Part shown: piece by piece, positions 11,995-20,628 of the stretch
Layout: the number at the start of each line of letters is the position of its first letter
Numbering within the stretch: position 1 is the stretch's first letter
NCBI RefSeq assembly: GCF_029624655.1
Contig: NZ_JARRSA010000005.1
Span: 1 to 64,000, forward strand
Direction: 5' to 3'
DNA: 64,000 nt
Source of the DNA: Roseicyclus salinarum
GTDB lineage: Bacteria > Pseudomonadota > Alphaproteobacteria > Rhodobacterales > Rhodobacteraceae
Program-made: the position numbers and the translations under genes
Notes under the pieces: model-generated
Told to the model about the DNA's origin: nothing
What the model saw: the letters and a program-made list of their open reading frames with translations, nothing else
Databases searched by the model: none

Positions 11995-12060
11995 GCGCAC
12001 GCGCCTGCGCGCATCTGCGCACGCGCCTGCGCGCATCTGCGCACGCGCCTGCGCTCACCT
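11995..12060 (-). repeat. Three tandem 22-bp repeats upstream of the ppdK promoter
   Basis: Units at 11995-12016, 12017-12038 and 12039-12060; the first two are identical and the third differs at two positions. Each unit contains GCGCACGCGCCTG, and the unit junctions form the dyad GCGCA-TC-TGCGC (12009-12020 and 12031-12042, with 2-nt centre). The 22-bp spacing is about two helical turns, so the sites lie on one face of DNA next to the -35. It looks like a cooperative operator array for an unknown regulator. Confidence 0.7.
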
Positions 12061-12111
12061 GCATCGGCACGCGACGCTTTTTCCCGGCCTCCCCGGCGCG
12101 GCAGGGCCCTT

Positions 12112-14352
12112 CTAGCCCTCCAGCCGCGACAGGTCCGCCACCTGCCCGCAGGTTTCGACGATCTGGTGCAGCAGGTTCAGCCGGTTGCGCCGCACGATCT
12201 GGTTCTCGGAATTGACCTGCACCGCCTCGAAGAAGGCGTCGATGGGCGCGCGAAGCTGGGCCATCTGCGTCATCGCCGCGGCGAAATCCTGGGCCTCGAG
12301 CGCGGGCCCGATCCGCGCGGTGGCGGTTGCGAGGGCGTCGAAAAGGGCGTGCTCCTCGTTGGTCTCGGCGAATTTCGCATCCGCGCCGAAGCGGTATTCC
12401 ACGCCGTCCTTCTCCTCGGCCTGGTGCAGGATGTTGGCCGCGCGGCGGTAACCCTGCACGAGGTTCTCGCCGTCCGGCGTGCCGAGGAAATCAGACAGCG
12501 CGCGGGCGCGCGCTGCGACCAGCGCGAGGTCGTCCACCGGCGGCTTCGACAGCGCGGCGTCGATCACGTCGTGGCCGATCCCCTCGGCGCGCAGATGCAC
12601 CTTCAGGCGGTCGTGGAAGAAGGCGAGCAGGTCGGCCGACAGGTCGGGCACACGCACGCGGACGGTCCCCAGAAGACTTCCCTCGCCGAGATCGGCGTCC
12701 TTGAGGCGGTCCACGACGGCATGGAACGCGGCCCCGAACACGCCGCGATGCGCGATCTCGTCCACGATTTCCTCAAGGGTCTCGATCACCTGGTCCTCGG
12801 CCTTGCGCCGGTTGAGGGCGATCTTGTGCTTGAGAAGCTGGCTGTCGAGGAAGCGGTCGAGGCGCAGGTGCAGGCCGCGGTCGAGCAGGATGCGGATCAC
12901 GCCGAGCGCGGCGCGGCGCAGCGCGAAAGGATCCTTGGAGCCCGTCGGCTTCTCGTCGATGGCCCAGAAGCCGGTCAGCGTGTCGATCTTCTCGGCAAGC
13001 GCCACGGCGACCGAGAGCGGCGCGTCGGGCACGGCGTCCGAGGGCCCGAGGGGGCGGTAGTGGTCCTCGGCGACGGCGGCCACCTCGGGCGGGTGGCCTG
13101 CGATCCCGGCATAGTAGCGGCCCATGACGCCCTGCAGTTCGGGGAACTCGAAGACCATTTCGGAATTGAGATCGGCCTTGGCGATCCGGGCGGCGGCCGC
13201 GGCCTTCTCGGGGTCCGCGCCGAGCACGGGCGCAAGCTCGCGCGAGAGGCGCGCGATGCGCTCGATGCGGGCCGCGACCGAGCCGAGACGGCGCTCGAAC
13301 GTCACGTGGTCCAGCGCGTCGAGCCATGTCTCCATGCCCGCCTTGGCGACGCGAAGATCGTTCTCCCAGAAGAACTTGGCGTCCGACAGGCGTGCGGCCA
13401 GAACCTTCTGGTTGCCCGCGAGGATCGTCGCCCCGTGATCCGCCGTCTCGCGGTTGGCGACGGTGACGAAACGCTCGATCCGTCCGGTGCCGGGGTTGCG
13501 CACGGAAAAGAACTTCTGGTGCTCCTTCATGGAGGTCTGCAGCACCTCGGGCGGCAGGTCGAGGAAATCGGCGCCGATCTCGCCCATCAGGACGACGGGC
13601 CATTCCACGAGGCCCGCGACCTCCGCCAGAAGCGCGCGATCCTCGACCACCTCGAGGCCGCTCGCGAAGGCCATGTTGGTTGCGTCATGCCAGATCGCCT
13701 CGGCGCGGTCCGTGGCCGACAGGACGACGCGGGCAGCCTTCAGCTTGCGCTCGTAATCCTCGAAGGAGGTGACGGCGAAGCGCCCCGGGGCCATGAAGCG
13801 GTGCCCCTCGGTCGTGTCGCCCGAGACGATGCCATCGACCTCGAAGGGCACGACCTCGGCGCCCGCCTCGTCGCTCAGGATGCACAGGATCGAGTGCAGC
13901 GGCCTGACCCAGCGCAGGCTGCCAGCGCCCCAGCGCATCGATTTGGGCCAAGGGAAGTTGCGCACGACATGCGGCACGACCTCGGCCACGATCTCGGGCG
14001 CGGGGCGGCCGGGCTTCGTGATCCGGGCGATCCAGAACGTGCCCTTCTTCTCCTCGCGCGCCTCAAGCTCGTCCCGGCCCAGTCCGGTCGAGCGCAGGAA
14101 GCCGTCCAGCGCCTTTTCCGGCGCGTCGGTGCGCGGGCCGCGGCGCTCCTCGGTGGTCGTGGGGCTGTTGCCCGACAAACCCTCGAGCGCCAGCGTCAGC
14201 CTGCGGGGCGTCGACCACGACGCGGCGGAGGCATAGGTCAGCCCCGCCTCGACGAGACCGTCGGTGACGAGCCGCCTGAGGTCGTCGGCGGCGGCCGCCT
14301 GCATCCGGGCGGGGATTTCCTCTGAAAAGAGTTCGATCAGTAAGTCGGGCAT
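12112..14352 (-). CDS. glyS: Glycyl-tRNA synthetase beta subunit
   Basis: 746 aa, somewhat longer than the ~690 aa of enteric GlyS. Works with GlyQ as an alpha2beta2 enzyme that charges tRNA-Gly; the beta subunit binds the tRNA. The N-terminus MPDLLIELFSEEIPARMQ is the family signature, followed by FPWPKSMRWG and the SMKEHQKFFSV motif, an HD-like region, and the C-terminal anticodon-binding DALV-type domain (VNSENQIVRRNRLNLLHQI). ATG start. It is separated from glyQ by three other genes on the same strand. Confidence 0.96.
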   Translation of the reverse strand: MPDLLIELFSEEIPARMQAAAADDLRRLVTDGLVEAGLTYASAASWSTPRRLTLALEGLSGNSPTTTEERRGPRTDAPEKALDGFLRSTGLGRDELEAREEKKGTFWIARITKPGRPAPEIVAEVVPHVVRNFPWPKSMRWGAGSLRWVRPLHSILCILSDEAGAEVVPFEVDGIVSGDTTEGHRFMAPGRFAVTSFEDYERKLKAARVVLSATDRAEAIWHDATNMAFASGLEVVEDRALLAEVAGLVEWPVVLMGEIGADFLDLPPEVLQTSMKEHQKFFSVRNPGTGRIERFVTVANRETADHGATILAGNQKVLAARLSDAKFFWENDLRVAKAGMETWLDALDHVTFERRLGSVAARIERIARLSRELAPVLGADPEKAAAAARIAKADLNSEMVFEFPELQGVMGRYYAGIAGHPPEVAAVAEDHYRPLGPSDAVPDAPLSVAVALAEKIDTLTGFWAIDEKPTGSKDPFALRRAALGVIRILLDRGLHLRLDRFLDSQLLKHKIALNRRKAEDQVIETLEEIVDEIAHRGVFGAAFHAVVDRLKDADLGEGSLLGTVRVRVPDLSADLLAFFHDRLKVHLRAEGIGHDVIDAALSKPPVDDLALVAARARALSDFLGTPDGENLVQGYRRAANILHQAEEKDGVEYRFGADAKFAETNEEHALFDALATATARIGPALEAQDFAAAMTQMAQLRAPIDAFFEAVQVNSENQIVRRNRLNLLHQIVETCGQVADLSRLEG

Positions 14353-14459
14353 GTCTCGTCCACGGCTGGTCCGGGAGGGGTCCGGTCATCTCGCCGTGTG
14401 GATAGAGACGTGCGGGCGCGGCGTAAAGGGACCGAACCCGCCTTCGCGCCGCCGCCCGC

Positions 14460-15353
14460 TCAGGACACCGCGCGGCGCGCCTTGCCCTCGGCCTTGCGTT
14501 TCGCGCGCTCCGCCTCGGCCCGCGCGTGCATCGCCATGGTTTGCGTGTCGGGGTCGCGCAGCTTCGGGACGACGCGGTAGATCGCTTCGATGAAGTTCTC
14601 GATGCCAAAACCGATCAGCCCCAGCGCGATCACGATCAGAAGGATGCGACCGAAAGGCGCGGCGCGGATCTGCTCGAAGGCCGCTCCGACGCCGCCCGCC
14701 TCGGAGGGGTCGAGCGTGAAGGCGGCATAGGCGATGAGGACGCCGACGATGCCGACCACGACCCCCTCCGCGATCAGGCCGAACTTCAGAACCGGTTCCA
14801 GCCGCTCGGTCGCCGAGGTGTTGACGATGTCCTCCTTGTACTTCTCGGCGAAGCCCTTGTACGCGTAGTAGATGCCCGCTCCGATCACGCCGAGGCCGAT
14901 CGCGCCGACGATCCAGCGCCCGCCGGGCATCTGCATCACCTGCGACACGAAACCCTGCGTTCCGGATCCGCCGCCGCCCCCGCCGCTTGCGTTGCCACCC
15001 ATGGCGAGCGAGGCCACCGAGACGCCGATCGCGCCGTGGATGACGCCCGTCGCCACGAGGCCCGCGCGCGACACCAGGCCCTTGCCGTCGGCGCCGTAAT
15101 CCTCGAGGTCGAGGGCCGCGTCGAGGAAGCGCCAGATCATGTAGGCCCAAAGGCCCGCCGCCATGACCCACAGCAGCGTCTGGCCGAAGGGTTCGTTCCG
15201 CAGCGTCGAAAGTGCGCCGGTCGTGCCCTGTCCGCTGCCACCCAACCATGCCGACCAGACAGCGACGCCACCCACGACGACATAGACAAGTCCCCGAGCG
15301 GCGTAGCCCGCCCGCATGATCGGCATCACCCAGTTCAGAGATCTTTCGGCCAT
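14460..15353 (-). CDS. DUF1206 family integral membrane protein
   Basis: 297 aa with six predicted membrane helices arranged as three similar two-helix repeats (ARAGYAARGLVYVVVGG, RAGLVATGVIHGAIGVSVA, KFGLIAEGVVVGIVGVLIA), which is the DUF1206 pattern. The C-terminus is basic (EAERAKRKAEGKARRAVS) and probably cytoplasmic. The frame is open far upstream, but the internal ATG at 15353 gives MAERSLNWVMPIMRAGYAARG, the normal start. Function is unknown for the family. It lies between fkbM and glyS, possibly in the same transcript. Confidence 0.85.
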   Translation of the reverse strand: MAERSLNWVMPIMRAGYAARGLVYVVVGGVAVWSAWLGGSGQGTTGALSTLRNEPFGQTLLWVMAAGLWAYMIWRFLDAALDLEDYGADGKGLVSRAGLVATGVIHGAIGVSVASLAMGGNASGGGGGGSGTQGFVSQVMQMPGGRWIVGAIGLGVIGAGIYYAYKGFAEKYKEDIVNTSATERLEPVLKFGLIAEGVVVGIVGVLIAYAAFTLDPSEAGGVGAAFEQIRAAPFGRILLIVIALGLIGFGIENFIEAIYRVVPKLRDPDTQTMAMHARAEAERAKRKAEGKARRAVS

Positions 15354-15415
15354 TCTGCGCTCCATCCGCTGCGAGAGAACAGCGCGACACGCCCGCGATT
15401 GTTCCGCGGTCCGGC

Positions 15416-16105
15416 TCAAATCCAGTCGAGATTGACGCGCGTGACCGGATGCTCGGCGGCCAGCGCGGCGCGCAGGGCGGCAAAACGCGGGCGCAGGGCG
15501 CGGAACTTGCCCTCGTGGGTCTCCGCCACCGTCAGGCGCACCAAGTCGAACAACCGTTCCGCGCGCATGTGCTCTAGGATGGCAAGCTCGGCCCCCTCGA
15601 TGTCCATCTTGAGGACCGCGACCTCGCCCGCGCGGGACGCGGCCGCGCGGATCATGTCGGGAAGCGACAGCACCTCGACGTCGATGGCCGTCCCGGGCCG
15701 CGTGTCGATCCGGCGCCCGCCCGCGACGAGGGTGGACCGCACCGAGCCTGCGGCGGGATTGTCCTCGAAGGCCGTGGCGCGCATCAGCGCGGCCCGGCCC
15801 GCCGTGACGCCGACCGCGGCATCGTGGAGGATCACGTTCGCCCGGCCCGCCATCCGCCGCGACAGCCGCGCGAAGGCGTAGGGGTCGGGCTCGAAGGCGT
15901 GGACCGTGGCGCCGGTCATGGCGAGGGGTTCGGTCACGTCTCCGACATTCGCGCCGCAATCGAACACGACGTCGCCAGGCTTCAGCATGGACAGGACGCC
16001 CTGCATCAGGCCACGGGCGAAGGCCGCGCGCTGGTTGCGGGCCTGCCGGCGCTTGAGCTTGTCGAGGGTGGCCCGCAGCGCCTCGGCGTCGTCGGGGGGG
16101 TGCAA
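15416..16105 (-). CDS. FkbM family SAM-dependent methyltransferase
   Basis: About 229 aa. The SAM-binding motif I is VFDCGANVGDVTEPLAMTGA with the acidic residue in VHAFEPDPYAF; later VLKMDIEGAELAILEHM is the FkbM signature. FkbM-type enzymes O-methylate sugars or other small molecules; the substrate here is unknown. No ATG fits the start. A TTG at 16105 (TTG CAC CCC CCC GAC) lies 5 bases after the upstream stop with GGAG 11 bases before it, and is the best guess; a downstream start would shorten it by some 20 residues. Confidence 0.82.
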   Translation of the reverse strand: MHPPDDAEALRATLDKLKRRQARNQRAAFARGLMQGVLSMLKPGDVVFDCGANVGDVTEPLAMTGATVHAFEPDPYAFARLSRRMAGRANVILHDAAVGVTAGRAALMRATAFEDNPAAGSVRSTLVAGGRRIDTRPGTAIDVEVLSLPDMIRAAASRAGEVAVLKMDIEGAELAILEHMRAERLFDLVRLTVAETHEGKFRALRPRFAALRAALAAEHPVTRVNLDWI

Positions 16106-16110
16106 GGCCG

Positions 16111-16575
16111 CTACTGCTCCAGCGTGCCGTTGAGCTGCTGCCACGCGTAGGCGCGCCCGTCGGGGTAGATGGCGATGACCCGGTCCACGCCGCGATGGAT
16201 CTCGCGTTCCGACAGGATCGCCCGCGCCGCGCCCGACGCGAGGTCGCCCGCGATCGCCTCGGCATCGAAGCAGTCGAACCAGCCCGGCGCGACGAGCGGC
16301 GTCGCGTCCTCGTAGTCGGCCGCCAGCGCCGTCGCCTCGCGGTCCGCGTCGCCGATCGTGAAGCAGGCGCGATAGCTGATCGGAGACGTCCAGGTGGTGA
16401 CGCCCTCGAAGCCGCGCGGCTCCAGCGGATAGATCTCGCCGACCGGGGACATCACGAACAGGTCGCCGACCTCGACGGGCTCGTAGTAGGCGCGCGTCTG
16501 GAACCACCACATCGCCCCCGCGAAGACCGCCGTGATGCCGACGATGACGGCGACGAGCCAGCGGCCCGAGGTCAT
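16111..16575 (-). CDS. DUF6446-type single-pass membrane protein
   Basis: 154 aa with an N-terminal hydrophobic segment (residues 5-24, [20 protein letters not shown]) acting as signal anchor, and a soluble periplasmic part containing two conserved-looking cysteines ([15 protein letters not shown]). The start ATG overlaps the glyQ stop (ATGA), so its translation is coupled to glyQ. I recognise it as the small protein that commonly follows glyQ in Rhodobacteraceae (DUF6446). No function is known. Confidence 0.75.
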   Translation of the reverse strand: MTSGRWLVAVIVGITAVFAGAMWWFQTRAYYEPVEVGDLFVMSPVGEIYPLEPRGFEGVTTWTSPISYRACFTIGDADREATALAADYEDATPLVAPGWFDCFDAEAIAGDLASGAARAILSEREIHRGVDRVIAIYPDGRAYAWQQLNGTLEQ

Positions 16576-17534
16576 GCGGAGGCGCCTTCGGCCGTCCAGC
16601 CGCCCGCTTCCGTCGCCACGAAGGCGTCCGCGCAAAGCTTGGCGAGCGCGCGGACGCGCCCGATATAGGCCTGCCGCTCGGTGACCGAGATCACGCCGCG
16701 CGCGTCGAGCAGGTTGAACAGATGGCTCGCCTTGATGCACTGGTCGTAGGCGGGATGGGCCATGACGATGCGCTTGCCGGTCTTGGGGTCGTCCTGCGGG
16801 TGCTCGAGGATGCGGCGGCACTCGGCCTCGGCGTCCTCGAAATGACGCAGGAGCATCTGGGTCTCGGCGGCGTCGAAGTTGTGGCGCGAATATTCCTCCT
16901 CCGTCTGGCGGAAGACGTCGCCGTAGCTCAGTGCGATCGGGGCCGAGGGGTCGTTGAAGGGCATGTCCATGACGTGGTCGATGCCGAGCACATACATCGC
17001 CAGCCGCTCGAGGCCGTAGGTCAGCTCGCCCGAGACGGGGTGGCAGTCGTGGCCGCCGACCTGCTGGAAGTAGGTGAACTGCGAGACCTCCATCCCGTCG
17101 CACCACACTTCCCAGCCGAGGCCCCACGCGCCGAGCGTCGGGCTCTCCCAGTCGTCCTCGACGAAACGGATGTCATGCAGGCCGGTGTCGATGCCGATCG
17201 CCTCGAGGCTGCCGAGGTAGAGGTCCTGAAGGTCGGGCGGGCTCGGTTTGATGAGAACCTGGAACTGGTAGTAGTGCTGCAGGCGGTTGGGGTTCTCGCC
17301 GTAACGCCCGTCGGTCGGGCGGCGCGAGGGCTGGACGTAGGCCGCGGCCCACGGTCTGGAGCCGAGCGAGCGCAGGGTCGTGGCGGGATGGAACGTGCCC
17401 GCGCCGACCTCCATGTCGTAGGGCTGCATGATCGCGCAGCCCTTGGCGCCCCAATAGGCCTGCAGCCTCAGGATGATCTCCTGGAAGCTTCGGGGCCGCC
17501 CGGCGGGCGTGGGGGTGACGCTGGTCTCGGTCAT
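16572..17534 (-). CDS. glyQ: Glycyl-tRNA synthetase alpha subunit
   Basis: 320 aa; the catalytic, class II subunit of the alpha2beta2 glycyl-tRNA synthetase. [30 protein letters not shown] near the start and [16 protein letters not shown] further on are signatures. The ATG at 17534 (MTETSVTP) is preferred; another ATG at 17543 adds three residues, and neither has a strong ribosome site. A candidate sigma-70 promoter lies 44 bp upstream. It heads a minus-strand run with DUF6446, fkbM, DUF1206 and glyS. Confidence 0.95.
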   Translation of the reverse strand: MTETSVTPTPAGRPRSFQEIILRLQAYWGAKGCAIMQPYDMEVGAGTFHPATTLRSLGSRPWAAAYVQPSRRPTDGRYGENPNRLQHYYQFQVLIKPSPPDLQDLYLGSLEAIGIDTGLHDIRFVEDDWESPTLGAWGLGWEVWCDGMEVSQFTYFQQVGGHDCHPVSGELTYGLERLAMYVLGIDHVMDMPFNDPSAPIALSYGDVFRQTEEEYSRHNFDAAETQMLLRHFEDAEAECRRILEHPQDDPKTGKRIVMAHPAYDQCIKASHLFNLLDARGVISVTERQAYIGRVRALAKLCADAFVATEAGGWTAEGASA

Positions 17535-17577
17535 ATCGTGCATGTCCGCGGGTTCGAGGGCTGGTCGGGTCGCGACC

Positions 17578-17606
17578 TCATTAGGACGCGTCCCTCCAAG
17601 GGTCAA
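17578..17606 (-). promoter_or_regulatory. Candidate sigma-70 promoter of glyQ
   Basis: Minus strand TTGACC (17606-17601), 17-bp spacer, TAATGA (17583-17578). The -35 is close to consensus; the -10 is poor. Start near 17571 would give a leader of about 35 nt. Confidence 0.45.
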
Positions 17607-17786
17607 TCGCGGGCCGTGCCCGCCGCAACGCGGCGATGGTCGCACACGGGCCACAACGCGGGGCCGACCGGGGCAAGCCGTCTGGCGCAGGGGTGGCGCG
17701 CTCTGCTAACGTCACGGCCGACGGCGAGGCGGTCCCGGCAACGGCGCGCGCTTGGAGCAGTGGTTGAAAAAGACGGGATATTCGAA

Positions 17787-19664
17787 GTGATCGTTCAAAG
17801 CATTCACCGGGGCCTCGCGGCCCTGACGCTGACCCTTGTGCTGGTCATGGCGCTGGCCGTCGGGCCGGCGCGGGCGCAGGCCCCGCAGGACAGGGTCTGG
17901 ATCCAGATCGAAAGCTACGCGAGCCTCGGCAACACCGAGGAGCGGCTTCGCGCCTACACGCCGCAGTTCGACAACGTGAACGGCTTCAACGCGGGCGGCT
18001 TCTACGCCATCACGCTGGGGCCATACGCCCCGGACGAGGCCGAGGACGTCCTGGCGCGGCTGCGCGCCGAAGGGCGCATCCCCGCCGACAGCTTCGTGCA
18101 GGGGCGCGCGGCCTTCACCTCGCAGTTCTTCCCGATCGGCGAGGACCGGCTGGACGGCGGCCTTCCCGCCCCCGCGGTCGCCGAGGCCGTCGCGGCGGCC
18201 GAGGACGCGGTCGAAGAGGCCGAGATCACGGTCGAGACAATCGAGGAGGCGTCCCCCGACGCCGTCGCGCCGGACGCGGTGGCCGAACTTCAGGCCACCT
18301 CCGCGCCCGAACCCGTCGCGCTGCAGGACGAGACCGTGAACGAGGCCCGCCAGAGCGAGGCGCAGCTGACGCGCGAGGAACGCGACGAGCTTCAGATCGC
18401 GCTGCGGTATTTCGGCTTCTACGACGGGGCCATCGACGGCGCCTTCGGTCCCGGCACCCGCGGCTCCATGACCGACTGGCAGGTCGCGCGCGGCCTCGAG
18501 CCGACGGGCGTTCTGACCACGCGGCAGCGCGCGCGCCTGCTGCAGGAGTACAGCGACGAGCTGGCGAGGCTCGGTTACGCGATGGTGCGCGACGACGAGG
18601 CCGGCATCGAGGTCGTGCTGCCCCTGGGCATGGTGTCCTTCGAGGACTACAACTTCCCCTTCGCCCGCTACACCGAGATCAACGACAGCGGCCTCGACGT
18701 CTACCTGATCAGCCAGCCGGGCGACCGCGCGACGCTGTTCGGGCTATACGAGATCATGCAGACGCTCGAGATCGTGCCGCTGGAGGGCGCGCGCGAGCGG
18801 CAGGGCGACAGCTTCCTTCTGACCGGCCGGAACGCCACCCTGCGCAGCCACACCGAGGCGCGCGTCGTGGGTGGCGCGGTCAAGGGCTTCACCCTTCTCT
18901 GGGGCCCCGAGCGCGACGAGGACGTGCAGCAGATCCTGCCGCGCATCCGCGACACGATCAGCTATCTCGGCGGCGCGCTCGACCCTGCCTTCGTGCCCGA
19001 GGACGCCAACGAGGACATCGACCTCGTGTCGGGCTTCGACGTGCGCCAGCCCGAGCTGCTTCGGTCGGGCTTCTTCATCGACGCCGCGGGCGCCGTCCTG
19101 ACCACGACCGAGGCCGTTGACGGCCCGGATGGAAGCTGCGGCCGCATCCTGATCGACAACGCCTATCCCGCGTCCGTCGCCTACCGCGACGACCGGCTTG
19201 GCCTTGCGGTCCTGCGCCCCGAGCAGGCGCTGGCGCCGCTGGACTTCGCGCGGCTGGCCGAGGCGCCGGGCCGCCTGCGCGGTGAGGTCGCGGTGGCGGG
19301 CTTCCCCTTCGGCGGCGCACTGTCCTATGCCTCGACCGCCTTTGGCACGCTCGCGGCGCTGGAAGGCGTCAACGGCGAGGACTGGATGCAGCGTCTCGAC
19401 GTGACGACCGCCGACAGCGAGGCCGGGAGCCCCGTCCTCGACATGACGGGATCGGTGCTTGGCATGGTGCTTCCGGGCGACGCCGGCGGCCGCGCGCTGC
19501 CCGACGAGGTCACGCTGGCCCTCGGTGCGGGCGCGCTGCGCGAGGCGCTGGCGGCGGCGGGCGTCGCGTTGCCGGCGGCGGCGGGCAGCCAGGCCGCGCT
19601 GAATCGCGACCAGATCGCGCGCCTCGGCGCCGACATCGCGGTGCGGGTGAGCTGCTGGAACTGA
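17787..19664 (+). CDS. Secreted SPOR / peptidoglycan-binding protein with inactive trypsin-like domain
   Basis: 625 aa from the GTG at 17787 (GGGA 8 bases upstream); a GTG at 17760 would add nine residues. Signal peptide with cleavage near ARA-QA (residues 28-32). Residues ~36-105 look like a SPOR domain (WIQIESYASLGNTEERLRAY, GGFYAITLGPYAPDEAEDV), ~195-255 a peptidoglycan-binding repeat (LRYFGFYDGAIDGAFGPGT), and ~425-565 a trypsin/DegP-like barrel. In the barrel the expected TNHHVV is TTTEAV (439-444), the aspartate loop reads DDRLGLAVL, and the serine loop reads SEAGSPV, so His, Asp and Ser all appear lost. Likely a cell-wall-targeted pseudoprotease; a perfect-stem terminator follows. Confidence 0.82.
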   Translation: MIVQSIHRGLAALTLTLVLVMALAVGPARAQAPQDRVWIQIESYASLGNTEERLRAYTPQFDNVNGFNAGGFYAITLGPYAPDEAEDVLARLRAEGRIPADSFVQGRAAFTSQFFPIGEDRLDGGLPAPAVAEAVAAAEDAVEEAEITVETIEEASPDAVAPDAVAELQATSAPEPVALQDETVNEARQSEAQLTREERDELQIALRYFGFYDGAIDGAFGPGTRGSMTDWQVARGLEPTGVLTTRQRARLLQEYSDELARLGYAMVRDDEAGIEVVLPLGMVSFEDYNFPFARYTEINDSGLDVYLISQPGDRATLFGLYEIMQTLEIVPLEGARERQGDSFLLTGRNATLRSHTEARVVGGAVKGFTLLWGPERDEDVQQILPRIRDTISYLGGALDPAFVPEDANEDIDLVSGFDVRQPELLRSGFFIDAAGAVLTTTEAVDGPDGSCGRILIDNAYPASVAYRDDRLGLAVLRPEQALAPLDFARLAEAPGRLRGEVAVAGFPFGGALSYASTAFGTLAALEGVNGEDWMQRLDVTTADSEAGSPVLDMTGSVLGMVLPGDAGGRALPDEVTLALGAGALREALAAAGVALPAAAGSQAALNRDQIARLGADIAVRVSCWN

Positions 19665-19688
19665 CCGGCCCCGAGGGCCCCCGAACGA

Positions 19689-19721
19689 CGCGAAGGCCGG
19701 GCTAGCTGCCCGGCCTTCGCG
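19689..19721. terminator. Intrinsic terminator hairpin
   Basis: Perfect 13-bp stem CGCGAAGGCCGGG / CCCGGCCTTCGCG with a 7-nt loop, 25 bp after the SPOR/pseudoprotease stop, followed by a moderately T-rich stretch (GTTCTGCTTCGTT). It probably ends that plus-strand transcript. Confidence 0.75.
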
Positions 19722-19930
19722 CGTTCTGCTTCGTTGATGGTGGGTCCGGACGGGCGCGACGGCGCATTGGGAACAGGGGTGGCCCGCGGAAACTTCGGAC
19801 CATGCGCCGCCGCCCGGAGGAGATCGGCCCGACGCGCCTGAATGACGGCGCGTCCCGCCCGGCCCCGTCCGACCGTCCCGAGCGCCCCGGGGTAACGAGG
19901 GCAGGAACGGCCGAAACCGGGTCTTTGCGA

Positions 19931-20482
19931 TCAGGCGTCGGGCAGCAGGACGGTGTCGATCACGTGGATGACGCCGTTCGACTGGGCCACGTCGGCCTGC
20001 GTCACGGTGGCCGTGCGGCCCTGCTCGTCCTCGATCATGATCATGCCGTTGCGCATGGTCGCGGTGAACGTGCAGCCGCCGACGGTCTCGATCGGATGCG
20101 CGCCGCCGTCATCGGCGATCATGCCCGCGATCGCGTCCGAGAAGGCCTGCGCCGCGACGACGTGGCAGGTCAGGATCTCGGTGAGGCGGTCACGGTTGGC
20201 GGGCCGCAGAAGCGCCTCGACCGACCCTTCGGGCAGCGCGGCAAAGGCGTCGTTGGTCGGCGCGAACACCGTGAAGGGGCCTTCGCTCGCGAGCGTCTCG
20301 ACGAGGCCCGCGGTCTGGACCGCGGCGACGAGCGTGGTGTGGTCGGCCGAGTTCACGGCGTTCTCGACGATGTTCATGTTGGGATACATCGGCGCGCCGC
20401 CCACCATCGGGACGGATTGCGCGATGGCCGCGCCCGCGACAAGGGCTGCGACGGCGGTGGTGGTGAATGTCTTGCGGAACAT
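19931..20482 (-). CDS. Secreted fasciclin (FAS1) domain protein
   Basis: 183 aa with a clear signal peptide (MFRKTFTTTAVAALVAGAAIAQ). One FAS1 domain follows: the H1-type motif is GPFTVFAPTNDAFAAL, then LTCHVVAAQAFSDA and a C-terminal NGVIHVIDTVLLP H2-type motif. The ATG at 20482 has an excellent ribosome site (GGAGGAAATCTC); upstream in-frame starts are not needed. FAS1 proteins mediate adhesion or envelope interactions. It lies 146 bp downstream of the anti-sigma and sigma pair on the same strand, so it is a plausible target gene or operon member. Confidence 0.93.
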   Translation of the reverse strand: MFRKTFTTTAVAALVAGAAIAQSVPMVGGAPMYPNMNIVENAVNSADHTTLVAAVQTAGLVETLASEGPFTVFAPTNDAFAALPEGSVEALLRPANRDRLTEILTCHVVAAQAFSDAIAGMIADDGGAHPIETVGGCTFTATMRNGMIMIEDEQGRTATVTQADVAQSNGVIHVIDTVLLPDA

Positions 20483-20628
20483 GAGATTTCCTCCGGGTTG
20501 GTTCGCTTCATGTCCGCCACCCGTTCGGGGCGGCGATGCACGAAGCCACGGAAGGACGCGCACCGAGGTTTCAGACTTGGCGTATTTTTTCGCGAATTTC
20601 TTGCAAGTTCCTGAAATGCCGCTCGAAA

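Noticed and set aside
11995-12060. CRISPR-like array
   Set aside because: The 22-bp units are directly adjacent with no spacers between them, and no cas gene is present; it is an operator-type tandem repeat.
11953-14325. A 790-codon plus-strand frame opposite glyS
   Set aside because: Composition is that of an antisense shadow of a GC-rich gene (Arg/His/Gly/Asp-rich), with no recognisable motif. The same applies to 2888-4795, 6588-8609, 10157-12115 and 36438-38333.
20581-20611. EcfG-type promoter (GGAAC) upstream of the fasciclin gene
   Set aside because: GGAAC is present on the minus strand, but 16-17 bp downstream there is an A run rather than CGTT, so it does not fit the general stress promoter.
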